A stretch of DNA of 64,000 nucleotides from Gammaproteobacteria bacterium BRH_c0 (GTDB lineage: Bacteria > Pseudomonadota > Gammaproteobacteria > Pseudomonadales > Porticoccaceae): positions 26,846 through 90,845 of the forward strand of contig LADM01000021.1 in the NCBI GenBank assembly GCA_000961645.1. The letters run 5' to 3'. The notes beneath the pieces were generated by a model, which had not been told where the DNA came from, ran no database searches, and worked only from the letters and a program-made list of their open reading frames with translations. This document shows positions 7,827-19,094 of this stretch, in pieces (the stretch's first letter is position 1; every line of letters begins with the position of its first letter). The translations under genes and the position numbers were made by a program.

Positions 7827-8345
7827 TCAAAATCTGAGGCTGCTTGCTGCGACATCCGGCAGGGATTCTGTGCGCTCAAGCACCTGGGGATTCAGGGCGT
7901 CAGCCAGGGCCAGATAGCGCTGCAGGTTGGTCCTGGCGGCGCTGCTGCCGGGATTGTGGGTAACCGGGTGATCGCTGGCAGCCAGTGTCCGCTCCAGCAG
8001 CTCTCCCTCCATGTGTTCGGCCAGCAATTCGTTGTCCTTGATGGCGCTGCGCAGAGTTTCAACGGCACTGTCGGCACTGCCAGCCAGCGACTGCGCTTTT
8101 AGCCAGCGCCGGGTTGCCCGCAGGGGTTTGACCACACTGCTGTGCCAGGGGTCAGATGCCGCGCACAATTGCTCGATGGCCTGGGGGGCCAGGGTGCCGT
8201 AGCGGTGGCCGCTCCACAGGCAGAAGAGGATAAGCATCACATCCAGTTGGTGTTGATCCTGCAGCCACAGACAGTTGTCAGCCACCCCTGCTTGCTCGTA
8301 AAGGTGATGGGCAAAATCAAGGAATTGGCGTTCAACGGCAGGCAT
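7827..8345 (-). CDS. TIGR02444/DUF2390 family protein
   Basis: A 172-residue, mostly alpha-helical protein beginning AVERQFLDFAHHLYEQAGVA and continuing CLWLQDQHQLDVMLILFCLW, the hallmark block of the TIGR02444 family of pseudomonads and relatives. No signal peptide, no catalytic motif; function unknown. Convergent with the TRAP protein gene. Confidence 0.8.
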   Translation of the reverse strand: MPAVERQFLDFAHHLYEQAGVADNCLWLQDQHQLDVMLILFCLWSGHRYGTLAPQAIEQLCAASDPWHSSVVKPLRATRRWLKAQSLAGSADSAVETLRSAIKDNELLAEHMEGELLERTLAASDHPVTHNPGSSAARTNLQRYLALADALNPQVLERTESLPDVAASSLRF

Positions 8346-8492
8346 GAATAATTCCGGCGGCTCGAAGGTGGCGGGCGCCCAAAGTGGAGCGGCGTAACGC
8401 TATGGTGGAATCAACCGTGGTGCAGTGCAAGGGCTGCGCACAGCCACAGGCAAGCTATACTCAATGGCCCCGGCAAATCATTGCCAGCGAGC

Positions 8493-8547
8493 TACAAGCA
8501 GTCAACCACACGCGATCAATTACAAGCAGTCAACCCAGCAGTCAACC
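8493..8547 (+). repeat. Direct repeats just upstream of peroxiredoxin gene
   Basis: The 15-mer TACAAGCAGTCAACC occurs at 8493-8507 and 8521-8535 (28-bp spacing), and its last 11 bases recur at 8537-8547. The third copy directly abuts the ribosome-binding site (AGGAGGTGA) of the peroxiredoxin gene, so the repeats lie in its leader or promoter. A -10-like TATACT is at 8456-8461. They could be activator sites or a leader duplicated by slippage. Confidence 0.55.
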
Positions 8548-8559
8548 AGGAGGTGACTT

Positions 8560-9219
8560 ATGACGCTACGTATCGGCAGCCAGGCCCCGGATTTCAGCGC
8601 CGAGACCACTCAGGGCAGTATTGATTTTCACCAGTGGATCGGCGATCAGTGGGCGATCCTGTTTTCCCACCCCAAGGATTTTACCCCGGTGTGCACCACT
8701 GAACTTGGCTACATGGCCAGTCTCAAACCGGAGTTCGACAAGCGCAACTGCAAGATTATCGGCCTCAGTATCGATCCGGTGGACAATCATAAGCGCTGGT
8801 CCGAGGACATCGAGGCAACCCAGGGCCACGCTCCCAACTACCCGATGATCGGTGATACCGATCTGAATGTGGCCAAACTCTACGACATGTTGCCGGAGGC
8901 AGAGCCCGGGACTGCCGAGGGCCGAACGGCGGTCGATAACGCTACGGTGCGTTCGGTGTTTGTGATCGGCCCCGACAAAAAGATCAAGGCCATGCTCACC
9001 TATCCCATGAGCACCGGGCGCAATTTTGACGAGGTGCTGCGGATTCTGGATTCCTGCCAGCTCACCGCCAAACACCGGGTGGCGACGCCGGTGAACTGGC
9101 GCCAGGGCGAGGATGTGATCATTGTGCCTGCGGTGTCGGACGAGGAGGCAAAAAAGGCATTTCCCGACGGCTGGAAGGCGCCGCGCCCCTACCTGCGCAT
9201 AGTGCCCCAACCAAAATAG
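8560..9219 (+). CDS. 1-Cys peroxiredoxin (Prx6 type)
   Basis: A 219-residue cytosolic peroxidase. The active site HPKDFTPVCTTE places the peroxidatic Cys at residue 45; the long C-terminal arm (YPMSTGRNFDEVLRILDS, then TPVNWRQGEDVIIVP and the terminal RPYLRIVPQP) is the Prx6-class signature rather than AhpC, and no second resolving Cys of the 2-Cys type is at the C-terminus. Reduces hydrogen peroxide and organic hydroperoxides. A strong AGGAGGTGA ribosome site precedes the ATG. Monocistronic; convergent with trkH. Confidence 0.93.
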   Translation: MTLRIGSQAPDFSAETTQGSIDFHQWIGDQWAILFSHPKDFTPVCTTELGYMASLKPEFDKRNCKIIGLSIDPVDNHKRWSEDIEATQGHAPNYPMIGDTDLNVAKLYDMLPEAEPGTAEGRTAVDNATVRSVFVIGPDKKIKAMLTYPMSTGRNFDEVLRILDSCQLTAKHRVATPVNWRQGEDVIIVPAVSDEEAKKAFPDGWKAPRPYLRIVPQPK

Positions 9220-9267
9220 TGCCGCAACCCAAGGGCTAACCTGTCCTGGTGGCGCTGGCTTGCAGGA

Positions 9268-10716
9268 TCAGCGCCGCCAGAACATGGGTGAGAACAGCAC
9301 CAGCACGGTGAAGATCTCCAGGCGGCCAAGGATCATCGCCACCGACAGCACCCACTTGGCAAAGTTGTTGATGTCACCAAAGTGGGCGGATACGGCGCCC
9401 AGGCCGGGACCCATATTGTTGAGGCTGGCTGCTGTGGCAGACCAGGCTGTGACATAGTCAAGCCCTGACGCCATCAGCACCAGCACGATCATGTAGAACA
9501 CCGCCAGATAGACACCAAAGAACGCCCAGACCGCATCGGTGACGCGGGTGGGCACTGCCCAGTTGCGGATCTTCATGGAGAACACGCCGCTGGGGTGGAC
9601 CAGGCGGCCAATCTCGCGCATCACCTGCTTGGTCATGATCAGCATTCTGCCCATCTTGACACCGCCAGTGGTCGACCCCACACAGCCGCCAAAAAACGAC
9701 ATCACCAGCAGGAAGAACGGCAAAAAGGTTGGCCAGGCACTGAAGTTATCGGTGGTGAACCCGGTGGAGGTCATGATAGAGACCAGCTGGAAAGTGCCGT
9801 GATACAGGCTTTTTTCAGCGGAATACATGCCAGTGAAATAGAGATAGGCGCAGACCACCACCGAGCAGCCCAGCAACGTCAGCAGGAAGGTTTTGGCTTC
9901 CGGGTTGCGCCAGTAATGGAACACCGTGCCGCGCACCCAGGCGTAGTAGTGCAGGCCAAAACTCATGGCCGAGACAGTCATGAAAAAGATACCAATCGCA
10001 ATAATCAGATTGCTGTCGTAATAGCCCAGGCTGGCGTCGTAGTTGGCAAAGCCGCCGGTGGCAATGGTCGAAAAGCTGTGGGTAAGGGCATCGAAAAAAG
10101 TCATACCTGCAGCCCAGTACGCCAGGGTACAGACTGCATTGAGAAACACATAGATGATAAACAGCGCCTTGGCCGTCTCGGCAATGCGAGGGGTCATCTT
10201 GGTTTCCTTGGATGGCCCCACGTTCTCCGCCTTGTAGAGCTGCATGCCGCCAATGCCCAGCATCGGCATGATGGCAACGGCGATCACGACAATACCGATC
10301 CCGCCCAGAAAGTGCAGCTGCTGGCGGTAATAGAGAATGGATTTGGGCAGGAAATCCAGCCCGGTGATGACCGTGCCGCCGGAGGTGGTGATGGCCGAGA
10401 CGGACTCAAAAATGGCGTCTGAAAAGGACAGGTGGACCTCATCCACCAGCATCAGCGGCAGGGTGCCGGTGAGGCCCAGCACCACCCAGAACAATACCGT
10501 GATGATAAAGCCGTCGCGGGTACGCAGCTCAACGGTGGCGCGGCTGAACGGCAGCCACATCACCAGGCCCAGGGAAAAGGTGATGGCAAAGGCGAGGAAA
10601 AATGCCTGCGAGGTGTGTTCCTGATAAATCACCGCCACCACAATGGGGATCAGCAGGGTAACGCTGAACACCATCAGGAACAGGCCGAGAATTCGTGACA
10701 CGATGTTCGGATGCAT
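9268..10716 (-). CDS. trkH: Trk system potassium uptake protein TrkH
   Basis: A 482-residue membrane protein with four pore repeats whose selectivity-filter segments can be read in order: ITTSGGTVITG, STIATGGFANY, IMTSTGFTTDNF and SLNNMGPGLG. It forms the K+ channel-like pore, gated by the cytosolic ring of TrkA encoded just upstream (gap of 23 bases). I use the ATG at 10716, preceded by AGGGA; a TTG at 10725 is also possible. Confidence 0.95.
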   Translation of the reverse strand: MHPNIVSRILGLFLMVFSVTLLIPIVVAVIYQEHTSQAFFLAFAITFSLGLVMWLPFSRATVELRTRDGFIITVLFWVVLGLTGTLPLMLVDEVHLSFSDAIFESVSAITTSGGTVITGLDFLPKSILYYRQQLHFLGGIGIVVIAVAIMPMLGIGGMQLYKAENVGPSKETKMTPRIAETAKALFIIYVFLNAVCTLAYWAAGMTFFDALTHSFSTIATGGFANYDASLGYYDSNLIIAIGIFFMTVSAMSFGLHYYAWVRGTVFHYWRNPEAKTFLLTLLGCSVVVCAYLYFTGMYSAEKSLYHGTFQLVSIMTSTGFTTDNFSAWPTFLPFFLLVMSFFGGCVGSTTGGVKMGRMLIMTKQVMREIGRLVHPSGVFSMKIRNWAVPTRVTDAVWAFFGVYLAVFYMIVLVLMASGLDYVTAWSATAASLNNMGPGLGAVSAHFGDINNFAKWVLSVAMILGRLEIFTVLVLFSPMFWRR

Positions 10717-10739
10717 GGCGGGCAATCCCTGGGGGTGAA

Positions 10740-12122
10740 TTAGAAGAACGTGAAGCCGACCTGGAACAGGCGCTCAATATCCTTGACGCGGGTTTTGTCC
10801 ACCACAAAGACAATCACATGGTCACCGCTTTCAATGATGGTGTTGCGGTGGGCGATGATCACCTCGCCATCGCGCTCCAGCGCCGCGAGAGTCGCCCCCG
10901 GTGGCGATTTGATCTGCTCAATGGTGCGCCCCACCACCTTCGAACTTTTGGCATCGCCATGGACAATGATTTCCAGCACCTCGGCGGCACCGCGACGCAG
11001 GGAGTGGACGTTCACCGCGCCGCTCTTGCGCACATGGGTCAGCAGCAGACTGGTGGTGGTCTGCTGGGGCGAGATGGCGATATCGATTTCGCCCCCCTGC
11101 ATCAGGTTGGCGTACACCTGGTTCTGGATCAGGGTCATTACCTTGCGGGCGCCGAGGCGCTTGGCCAGCAGCGAGGCCATGATATTGACCTCGTCATCGT
11201 TGGTCAGGGCGAGGAACAAATCAGTTTTGTCGATGCTCTCTTCCAGCAGCAGATCCTGGTCGGTGGCGGAGCCGTTGAGCACCGTGGTGCGCTCCAGGCG
11301 TTCGGCGAGGAACTCGCAGCGCGACTTGGAAAATTCGATGATCTTGACGTTGTAGTCTTTCTCCAGGGCCTGGGACAGGCGGTAGCCGATATTGCCGCCG
11401 CCGGCAATGATGAGGCGCTTGTAGGGGTTTTCCAGCTGGCGCAGTTCGCCCATCACCTGGCGGATATTCTTTTTGGCGGCGATAAAGAACACTTCGTCGC
11501 CAGCCTCAATGACCGTGTCGCCCTCCGGCACGATGGACCTGTCCTTGCGGTAGATGGCCGCCACCCGGCAATCCACATTGGGCATGTGCTCGCGCAACGA
11601 GCGCAGCTGATGGCCCACCAGCGGACCGTCGTCATAGGCCCGCACTGCCACCAGCTGCATGACGCCATCGGCAAAATCCAGCACCTGCAGTGAACCGGGC
11701 TGGTCCACCAGGCGGTGGATATAGTCGGTGACCACCTGCTCGGGGGTGATCAGCACGTCCACCGGCAGGTGCTCGGGGCTGAACAGCTTGTCACGGTAGC
11801 GCGGCATGACATAGCTGCCAGCCCGGACGCGGGCGATCTTGGTGGGAGTCTTGAACAGCGAGTAGGCCACCTGGCAAGCGAGCATGTTGATTTCGTCACT
11901 GCTGGTGACAGCGACAATCATATCGGCATCCTCAATACCGGCACGAATCAGCGCGTCCGGATGGGAACCCATGCCCACGACGGTGCGGATATCGAGGCGA
12001 TCCTGCAGTTCGCCCAGGCGATCGATGTCGATATCCACCACGGTGATATCGTTGGCCTCACTGGCCAGATGCTCCGCCAGTGTGCCGCCTACCTGACCCG
12101 CACCAACAATGATGATTTTCAT
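10740..12122 (-). CDS. trkA: Trk system potassium uptake regulator TrkA
   Basis: A 460-residue cytosolic protein with two RCK halves, each with a dinucleotide-binding Rossmann motif ([13 protein letters not shown] at residue 7, [13 protein letters not shown] near residue 238) and a TrkA-C domain. It binds NAD(H)/ATP and regulates TrkH. It overlaps rsmB by the ATGA arrangement, as in Pseudomonas. Confidence 0.96.
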   Translation of the reverse strand: MKIIIVGAGQVGGTLAEHLASEANDITVVDIDIDRLGELQDRLDIRTVVGMGSHPDALIRAGIEDADMIVAVTSSDEINMLACQVAYSLFKTPTKIARVRAGSYVMPRYRDKLFSPEHLPVDVLITPEQVVTDYIHRLVDQPGSLQVLDFADGVMQLVAVRAYDDGPLVGHQLRSLREHMPNVDCRVAAIYRKDRSIVPEGDTVIEAGDEVFFIAAKKNIRQVMGELRQLENPYKRLIIAGGGNIGYRLSQALEKDYNVKIIEFSKSRCEFLAERLERTTVLNGSATDQDLLLEESIDKTDLFLALTNDDEVNIMASLLAKRLGARKVMTLIQNQVYANLMQGGEIDIAISPQQTTTSLLLTHVRKSGAVNVHSLRRGAAEVLEIIVHGDAKSSKVVGRTIEQIKSPPGATLAALERDGEVIIAHRNTIIESGDHVIVFVVDKTRVKDIERLFQVGFTFF

Positions 12123-13468
12123 AGCTGACCCTTATCCGCTTGATGTGCCGGTTGTTGCTCAGGTTGAAAGCTGCCGGTTTTTTCCAGCAGAGCAAAGTAA
12201 AAACCGTCATTGCCACCCGGCTGCGGCAGGCACTGGCGGCCTGCACTGGTGGCAATTCCCCAGGGTGCGGCAATCAGCACCTGGCGAGCATCGTGTTGCT
12301 TGTCGAGGAAAGCCAGCACGACCTGATCGTTTTCTGCGGGCAGCACGGAGCAGGTGGTATACAGCAAACGCCCACCCGGCTTGAGGGTACCCCACAGGGC
12401 GTCCAGCAGGCGCAACTGGATGGCGGCAAGTCTGTCAATGTCTTCCGGCTGGCGCAACAGTTTGATGTCCGGGTGGCGGCGGATAACACCGCTGGCGGAA
12501 CAGGGGGCATCGAGCAGGATGCGGTCAAAAGCAGTGCCGTCCCACCACTTGTCGGTTGCGGCGGCATCGGCGGCAACCAGTGTCGCCTCCAGGCCCAGGC
12601 GGGCAAGATTGTCGGCAACCCGCTCCAGCCGCTCGGCATCCACATCCAGCGCCACGAGATCGGCCAGATCGGGCTGGTATTCCAGCAGATGACAGGTCTT
12701 GCCGCCGGGCGCGCTACAGGCGTCGAGGACACGCTCGCCCGCCTGGGGGGCCAGCAGTGGCGCGCACAGCTGTGCGGCTTCATCCTGCACACTGGCCCAA
12801 CCCTCGGCAAAATGCGGCAGACGGTCTATGGTTGTCGCCTCGGCGAGGTAAATGCCATTGTCGGCAAAGGGTGCTGCCTGTGCGTCAATATTTTGCGCTG
12901 CCAGCAGTGCCAGATAATCAGCGCGGGTAGTTTTGCCCCTGTTGACCCGCAGGGTGAAGGGCGGTCGGGCGTTGTTGGCAGCAAACAGCTCTTCTACCTG
13001 GGCGGGCCAGGCGCTGGCAAGGGCGCTGCGCAGCCAGTCCGGGTGTGCGCTGGTAAAGGCCGGGTTGGCTTGGAGGCTGACTTCAAGGCTGTCGCGCTCG
13101 CGCAGGTAGCGGCGCAGGACGCCATTGGCCAGACCCTTGGCCCATGGGCGCTTGAGTGCCTGGCAGGCGGCTACGGTTTCGTTGACGGCGGCGTGGTCGG
13201 GGGTGCGCATCTCCCGCAACTGGTAGAGGCCGGCGGCAAGCAGCGCAGTAATTTCGGCATCCTTGGCCTTGAGGGGCTTGGCGAGCAATTCCCCCAGCAG
13301 CACATCGAGGGCTGGATACCAGCGCAGTGTGCCGTAGCACAGCTCCTGCAGGAGGCCGCGGTCGGCTGCATCAACCTGGGGCAGGAGGGCGGGCAGCAGG
13401 GTGTTGAGGGAAGCTTCGCCGCGCAGTACCGCAGCCAGAACCTTGGCGCAGGCCACCCGCACTTTCAT
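12119..13468 (-). CDS. rsmB: 16S rRNA (cytosine(967)-C(5))-methyltransferase RsmB
   Basis: A 449-residue SAM-dependent methyltransferase. An N-terminal NusB-like helical domain ([15 protein letters not shown].., residues 1-140) is followed by the Rossmann methyltransferase core: SAM motif [10 protein letters not shown], catalytic [15 protein letters not shown] and [10 protein letters not shown] with the two catalytic Cys residues. It methylates 16S rRNA in the ribosome decoding region. Lies between fmt and trkA in the usual order. Confidence 0.95.
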   Translation of the reverse strand: MKVRVACAKVLAAVLRGEASLNTLLPALLPQVDAADRGLLQELCYGTLRWYPALDVLLGELLAKPLKAKDAEITALLAAGLYQLREMRTPDHAAVNETVAACQALKRPWAKGLANGVLRRYLRERDSLEVSLQANPAFTSAHPDWLRSALASAWPAQVEELFAANNARPPFTLRVNRGKTTRADYLALLAAQNIDAQAAPFADNGIYLAEATTIDRLPHFAEGWASVQDEAAQLCAPLLAPQAGERVLDACSAPGGKTCHLLEYQPDLADLVALDVDAERLERVADNLARLGLEATLVAADAAATDKWWDGTAFDRILLDAPCSASGVIRRHPDIKLLRQPEDIDRLAAIQLRLLDALWGTLKPGGRLLYTTCSVLPAENDQVVLAFLDKQHDARQVLIAAPWGIATSAGRQCLPQPGGNDGFYFALLEKTGSFQPEQQPAHQADKGQL

Positions 13469-13563
13469 GGGGTATTCCTGACGTTGGCCATGTCGATACT
13501 GTTCATGGAATGCTCTGGGTCATGGAATATCCCGGTGATGGCCGTCTGGAAAACAGGTAGGGG

Positions 13564-14553
13564 TCATAAGCCGCTGGTTTCCAGCTGAGAAAAGCGCTGG
13601 CCAACGGTAACAAAATGAGGGTTGCCGCGCAGGATATCTGCCACCGGAAGGCGCTTCTTGCCCGCCAGCTGGGCCTCGGTGATCAGCAGTGTTCCCTCCC
13701 CGCAGGCAACGCCGATGCCGCTGGCGTCGACAGAAAGAACGGTCCCCGACGCCGCGACAGCATTGGTCGCACTCAGTACTTCGGTCATCCAGATCCGCAG
13801 CGGCTGGTCATCGAGGCTGGTGAAGGCGACCGGAAAGGGATTAAAAGCGCGCACCTTGCGGTCAATGACCACTGCCGCCTGCTGCCAGTCGATGTCGGCT
13901 TCCTGCTTGCTGATCTTGCTGGCGTAGGTGGTGTGGCTGTCGTCCTGTTTTTCCGCGCGCAGGGCGTTGGCGCTGATAGCGTCGAGGGTTGCCAGCAGTG
14001 CCGGGGGGCCGAGCTGCGCCAGTTTGTCATGCAGGGAGCCGCCCGTTTCATCACTCTCAATGGTGCAGCTCACCCTGGCCAGCATATCGCCGGTATCGAG
14101 GCCGATATCCATCTGCATGATGGTGATGCCGGTTTCACGATCTCCCGCTTCGATGGCGCGCTGGATAGGCGCGGCGCCGCGCCAGCGCGGCAGCAGCGAG
14201 GCGTGAACATTGATACAGCCGTGGCGGGGAGTGGCCAGCACTGCCTCGGGCACCATCAGGCCATAGGCCACCACCACGAACAGGTCGGGCTGCAAATCGC
14301 GAATTTGCTGTTGTGATTCAGGGGGTTTGAGGCTGGCTGGTTGAAACACCGGCAATTGATGGGCGAGGGCCAGTTCCTTGACCGGGCTGGCGGCGAGCTT
14401 TTTGCCGCGCCCGGCAGGCCGGTCTGGCTGGGTAAAAACCCCGACTATCTGACAGCCATCGTCAATCAGCGCCTGCAGATGATGGGCGGCAAACTCGGGG
14501 GTGCCGCCAAAAATTACCCGTAAACCTGTGCGGGCAGGCGCTGTTGATGGCAT
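13564..14553 (-). CDS. fmt: Methionyl-tRNA formyltransferase
   Basis: A 329-residue enzyme that formylates initiator Met-tRNA with 10-formyl-THF. The N-terminal domain starts RVIFGGTPEFAAHHLQAL; the catalytic block INVHASLLPRWRGAAPIQRAI contains the conserved Asn/His, followed by the C-terminal tRNA-binding OB-fold. AGGAA precedes the ATG; the gene follows def by 9 bases and forms the standard def-fmt pair. A 95-base gap to rsmB has no clear feature. Confidence 0.97.
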   Translation of the reverse strand: MPSTAPARTGLRVIFGGTPEFAAHHLQALIDDGCQIVGVFTQPDRPAGRGKKLAASPVKELALAHQLPVFQPASLKPPESQQQIRDLQPDLFVVVAYGLMVPEAVLATPRHGCINVHASLLPRWRGAAPIQRAIEAGDRETGITIMQMDIGLDTGDMLARVSCTIESDETGGSLHDKLAQLGPPALLATLDAISANALRAEKQDDSHTTYASKISKQEADIDWQQAAVVIDRKVRAFNPFPVAFTSLDDQPLRIWMTEVLSATNAVAASGTVLSVDASGIGVACGEGTLLITEAQLAGKKRLPVADILRGNPHFVTVGQRFSQLETSGL

Positions 14554-14562
14554 TGCTGTTCC

Positions 14563-15069
14563 TCAGGCCTGCTGGCGCTGCAGTTTTTCGAGTTTCTGGC
14601 GGATACGCTGACGCTTGATGGGAGACAGATAGTCGACAAACAGCTTGCCTTCAAGGTGATCAAGCTCGTGCTGGATACACACGGCCAGCAAGCCGTCGGG
14701 CAGCAGTTCGAAGGGATTGCCATCGCGGTCGAGAGCGCGGACACGGATGCTGGCGGGGCGCGAGACGCTTTCGTAAAAGCCCGGTACGGAAAGGCAGCCC
14801 TCCTGATAATCCTGTGCGTCGTCGCCAATCACCTCGACTTCCGGGTTGATAAAGACCATGGGCTGGTTGCGCTCGTCGGAAATATCCATCACCACCACCC
14901 GTTCGTGGACGTTTACCTGGGTGGCGGCCAGGCCGATACCGGGGGCGTCGTACATGGTTTCGAACATGTCATCGACCAGCTGGCGGATGCGCTCGTCCAC
15001 GGCGGAGACGGGCTTTGCCCTGGTGCGCAGTCGGGGGTCGGGGAATTCGAGGATTGTGAGAATGGCCAT
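14563..15069 (-). CDS. def: Peptide deformylase
   Basis: A 168-residue metalloenzyme that removes the N-formyl group from nascent proteins. All three motifs are present: [17 protein letters not shown] and QHELDHLEG (Cys and two His metal ligands, catalytic Glu). Standard length. Divergent from the LysM protein gene, with both promoters in the 15070-15232 gap. Confidence 0.98.
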   Translation of the reverse strand: MAILTILEFPDPRLRTRAKPVSAVDERIRQLVDDMFETMYDAPGIGLAATQVNVHERVVVMDISDERNQPMVFINPEVEVIGDDAQDYQEGCLSVPGFYESVSRPASIRVRALDRDGNPFELLPDGLLAVCIQHELDHLEGKLFVDYLSPIKRQRIRQKLEKLQRQQA

Positions 15070-15232
15070 AGTCTTTGCAACAGATTTCTAGCAAAATGGC
15101 ATGAACCACTGCTAACATTGGATTTCAAAAGGATTTGCTCTGGCCACCGGAGCCGGAGCGTGGATATAAAAACACAGCTTCACGTGGCTGAAAGTATACA
15201 TCATTGGGGAAAAGCAGACAGGACGAGTCACC

Positions 15233-16312
15233 ATGAAAAAAATCCTACTTACTCTCATGGCCGCATGGCTCAGTGTGGCGGTGGCATTCGCCGCCGAACC
15301 GTCCTTCAGGGATGACGTGCCGGAACGCTACACCGTCAAGGAAGGAGACACCCTGTGGGACATCTCCGCCATGTTTTTGCAGGATCCCTGGTTGTGGCCC
15401 GAGATCTGGGAGGCCAATCCCCAGATCCCCAATCCCCACCTGATCTACCCCGGCGATGTTATCGCCATGGTCTATGTCGATGGCAAGCCGCGCCTCACCA
15501 TTGAGCGCAATGGCGTTTCATCAGGTTCCGCCGCTGCAAACCGGGCAGCACCTGCGCGCAGTGCCGATGGGCGTACCGTTGTGCTGACGCCGAGCATCAA
15601 GAAAGTGCCCAATGACCGGGCGATCCCCGCCCTGCCACTCGATGCCATCAACAATTTCCTGACCCGCATTCGCCTTGTGGCGGAAGGTGAGCTCGAATCC
15701 GCACCCTATGTAGTGGCCGGTCATGAGAAAAAACTGATTGGCGGTGAAGGCGATGATTTCTATGTGCGCGGGGCGCTGCAACCCGGTGTCGATTTTTATG
15801 GCATCTATCGCAAGGGTGACCCCTATATCGACAAGGAGACCAAGGAGTTGCTTGGCCTTAAGGCCGAGGACATCGGCTCCGGCCAGGTTAAGAAGGTTGA
15901 TGGCGAAGTGGCTACCATTGCCGCCACCCGCAGCGTTCGTGAGATTCGCATCGGCGATCGGCTGTTGCCCCACGAGGAGCGTCGTCTGGATTCGGCCTTC
16001 TTCCCGGTTGCTCCCGATGCGGATGTAAAGGGCAAGATCATTTCCGTTGAAGGCGGTGTTACCCAGGTGGGTTACCTCGATGTGGTCGCCATCAATCGCG
16101 GTGAACGCGACGGGCTCGAAGTGGGCAATTTGCTGGGTATTTTCAAGGCGGGTGAACAGGTCCAGGACCGGGTGGCGGGCGATCTGATCACCTTGCCCTC
16201 CGAGCGCGCCGGAATGCTGATGGTGTTCCGCGCCTACGAAAAAATGAGTTTTGGTCTGGTGCTTCACGCCGACCGCCCGCTGGCGGTTGATGACGAGGTG
16301 GCCAACCCTTGA
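15233..16312 (+). CDS. LysM peptidoglycan-binding domain protein
   Basis: A 359-residue exported protein. Signal peptide KKILLTLMAAWLSVAVAFA (cleavage near residue 21), then a LysM domain (about residues 33-80: YTVKEGDTLWDISAMFLQDP, ending YPGDVI) and a long C-terminal region of beta-rich repeats without a recognisable enzyme motif. Probably binds peptidoglycan in the periplasm. Orthologues occupy the same place between def and dprA in Pseudomonas. Followed by a terminator-like hairpin. Confidence 0.9.
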   Translation: MKKILLTLMAAWLSVAVAFAAEPSFRDDVPERYTVKEGDTLWDISAMFLQDPWLWPEIWEANPQIPNPHLIYPGDVIAMVYVDGKPRLTIERNGVSSGSAAANRAAPARSADGRTVVLTPSIKKVPNDRAIPALPLDAINNFLTRIRLVAEGELESAPYVVAGHEKKLIGGEGDDFYVRGALQPGVDFYGIYRKGDPYIDKETKELLGLKAEDIGSGQVKKVDGEVATIAATRSVREIRIGDRLLPHEERRLDSAFFPVAPDADVKGKIISVEGGVTQVGYLDVVAINRGERDGLEVGNLLGIFKAGEQVQDRVAGDLITLPSERAGMLMVFRAYEKMSFGLVLHADRPLAVDDEVANP

Positions 16313-16342
16313 GGCTGCGCGACTAAACAGTTGAAATAACAT

Positions 16343-16370
16343 AACCCCGGCCTGTGCCGGGGTTCGTTTT
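16343..16370 (+). terminator. Terminator-like hairpin between LysM gene and dprA
   Basis: Perfect 9-bp stem AACCCCGGC / GCCGGGGTT with a CTGT loop, followed by CGTTTT. It ends only a few bases before the dprA ribosome site (GGAGGG), so it may be a partial terminator or attenuator limiting read-through into dprA. Confidence 0.7.
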
Positions 16371-16383
16371 CCAGGGAGGGAAA

Positions 16384-17469
16384 ATGGTGTCAGAGCGGCA
16401 GTGTGCGTTACAGATTTTGTGTCTGCCTGGAATCACCCCGGCGCTGATGGGCGCCATTTACCAGCGGTTTGGCAGCTTTGCCGCATTTCTCTCTGCACAG
16501 CGGGGAAACGCACCTGCTGCCCTTGACTCACTCCTGCGTTGCTACGACAAAAATCCCGCTCTCTACCAGCAGCAGGCAGATGCGCTTGCCGATCAGCTGG
16601 AGCAGCAGGGCATTATTCCTCTGGCGATCAGCGAGGACGATTACCCCGCACTGCTGCGGGAAATCAATCGGCCGCCACCACTCCTCTATGTGACAGGCTC
16701 GCTGCCCCAACTCAGCCTGCCCCAGATTGCCATTGTCGGCAGCCGTCGCGCCAGTCGCGGCGCCCTGGAGGATGCCAGGGCATTTGCCGCCGATCTGGCG
16801 GCATCAGGCTTCGCGGTCACCAGCGGCCTGGCGCTGGGTATTGACGGTGCCGCCCACCGCGGCGCACTGGCTACGGGCACAACCATTGCGGTGGTGGGCA
16901 CCGGTCTCGATGTGATGTATCCGCGCCAGCACGCCGCGTTGCGGGATGAGATCCTCGCCACGGGCGGCGCCATTGTCAGCGAGTTTCCCCTCGGCTTTGG
17001 GGTGCGGGCGGAAAACTTCCCCCAGCGCAACCGCATCATCAGCGGCTTAAGCCTGGGCGTACTGGTGGTGGAAGCGGCCCTGCGCAGTGGCTCGCTGATT
17101 ACCGCGCGGCTCGCCATGGAGCAGGGGCGGGAAGTGTTTGCCGTGCCAGGGTCGATCCATAACCCCCAGGTCAAGGGCTGCCACCAGCTGATCCGGGAGG
17201 GCGCGATGCTGGTGGAAACCTCCCTGGATATCGTCAGCCAGCTCGGTGGTATGCTGGCCTACAAGGTTGAAGAAGCCGCTGTTGGCAGGAGTGAATTGCC
17301 AGCCGGGGAAGCGGCAGTGCTCGCCGCCATGGGCTTTGATCCGGTGGATATGGACACCCTGCTGGCAAGGGTGGGTATGGAGGTGCCACAGCTTGCGGCT
17401 TTACTGCTGAATCTGGAACTGCTCGGGCGGGTGGAAAACCGGGGTGGCAGTTATCTGCGGATTCGCTGA
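16384..17469 (+). CDS. dprA: DNA-processing protein DprA/Smf
   Basis: A 361-residue protein that binds incoming single-stranded DNA and loads RecA during natural transformation. The Rossmann-like core is clear: IVGSRRASRGALEDAR, VTSGLALGIDGAAHRGAL, VVGTGLDVMYPRQH and the C-terminal winged-helix segment (about residues 290-355). The N-terminal SAM-like region is also present. I chose the ATG at 16384, 6 bases after GGAGGG, rather than an earlier in-frame ATG at 16354 that lies within the hairpin. Confidence 0.95.
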   Translation: MVSERQCALQILCLPGITPALMGAIYQRFGSFAAFLSAQRGNAPAALDSLLRCYDKNPALYQQQADALADQLEQQGIIPLAISEDDYPALLREINRPPPLLYVTGSLPQLSLPQIAIVGSRRASRGALEDARAFAADLAASGFAVTSGLALGIDGAAHRGALATGTTIAVVGTGLDVMYPRQHAALRDEILATGGAIVSEFPLGFGVRAENFPQRNRIISGLSLGVLVVEAALRSGSLITARLAMEQGREVFAVPGSIHNPQVKGCHQLIREGAMLVETSLDIVSQLGGMLAYKVEEAAVGRSELPAGEAAVLAAMGFDPVDMDTLLARVGMEVPQLAALLLNLELLGRVENRGGSYLRIR

Positions 17470-17598
17470 TTGGCTGTTCCGCCTTCCATCGCCCCACTGA
17501 TTGCGGTAGCCTCTGCGCCGTTTTCCACCCACGGATTATCCTTCGACGGCTTTGGGTCAGACTCCCGGGCTGGATTGAGTAGCAGAGAGTAAAATCAG

Positions 17599-18174
17599 AT
17601 GACCCTGAACTGGGCCCGCCATCCCCGCATCCAGCGCGCCGCCGCGGTCATCCGCAGCGGCGGAGTGGTGGCCTATCCAACCGAAGCAGTCTGGGGCCTG
17701 GGTTGTGACCCGCTCAATCGTGGGGCTATGGACGAGATTTTGCGCCTCAAGGGTCGCGCCGAACGCAAGGGCGTAATCCTGATTGCCAGCAGTGCAGATC
17801 AGGCGCGACCCTTTGTGGGCGATTTGACCGATACTGAGTGGGACCGGCTCGTGCAACCAATGCCATCCCCGGTGACCTGGGTAGTGCCAGCCAGTGATTA
17901 CGCGCCTGTCTGGATCACCGGTGGTCGCGCCACCCTGGCGCTGCGGATTACTCGCCACCCGGTGGCAGCTGCCCTGTGCCGGGCCTTTGGCGCACCGCTG
18001 GTGTCCACCTCGGCCAACCCGCAGGGCTTGCCACCGGCCCGCAACGCCCTCAAAGTGCGCTGTTATTTTGCCGAACAACTGGCGGATATCACTCCGGGTG
18101 CCGTGGGTGCGGCCACCAGGCCGAGCCAGATTCGCGATATCCGCAGTGGTCAAATCCTGCGCCCAGGAGACTGA
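17599..18174 (+). CDS. tsaC: L-threonylcarbamoyladenylate synthase (TsaC/YrdC)
   Basis: A 191-residue YrdC-fold enzyme that makes threonylcarbamoyl-AMP from Thr, bicarbonate and ATP, the first step of t6A37 tRNA modification. Motifs: VVAYPTEAVWGLGCDP (residues 25-40), RLKGRAERKG and STSANPQGLPPA. The short form without a Sua5 C-terminal domain. Sits between dprA and hemF in the standard order. Confidence 0.95.
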   Translation: MTLNWARHPRIQRAAAVIRSGGVVAYPTEAVWGLGCDPLNRGAMDEILRLKGRAERKGVILIASSADQARPFVGDLTDTEWDRLVQPMPSPVTWVVPASDYAPVWITGGRATLALRITRHPVAAALCRAFGAPLVSTSANPQGLPPARNALKVRCYFAEQLADITPGAVGAATRPSQIRDIRSGQILRPGD

Positions 18175-19080
<906 letters not shown>

Positions 19081-19094
19081 GGCAGGACTCGAAT

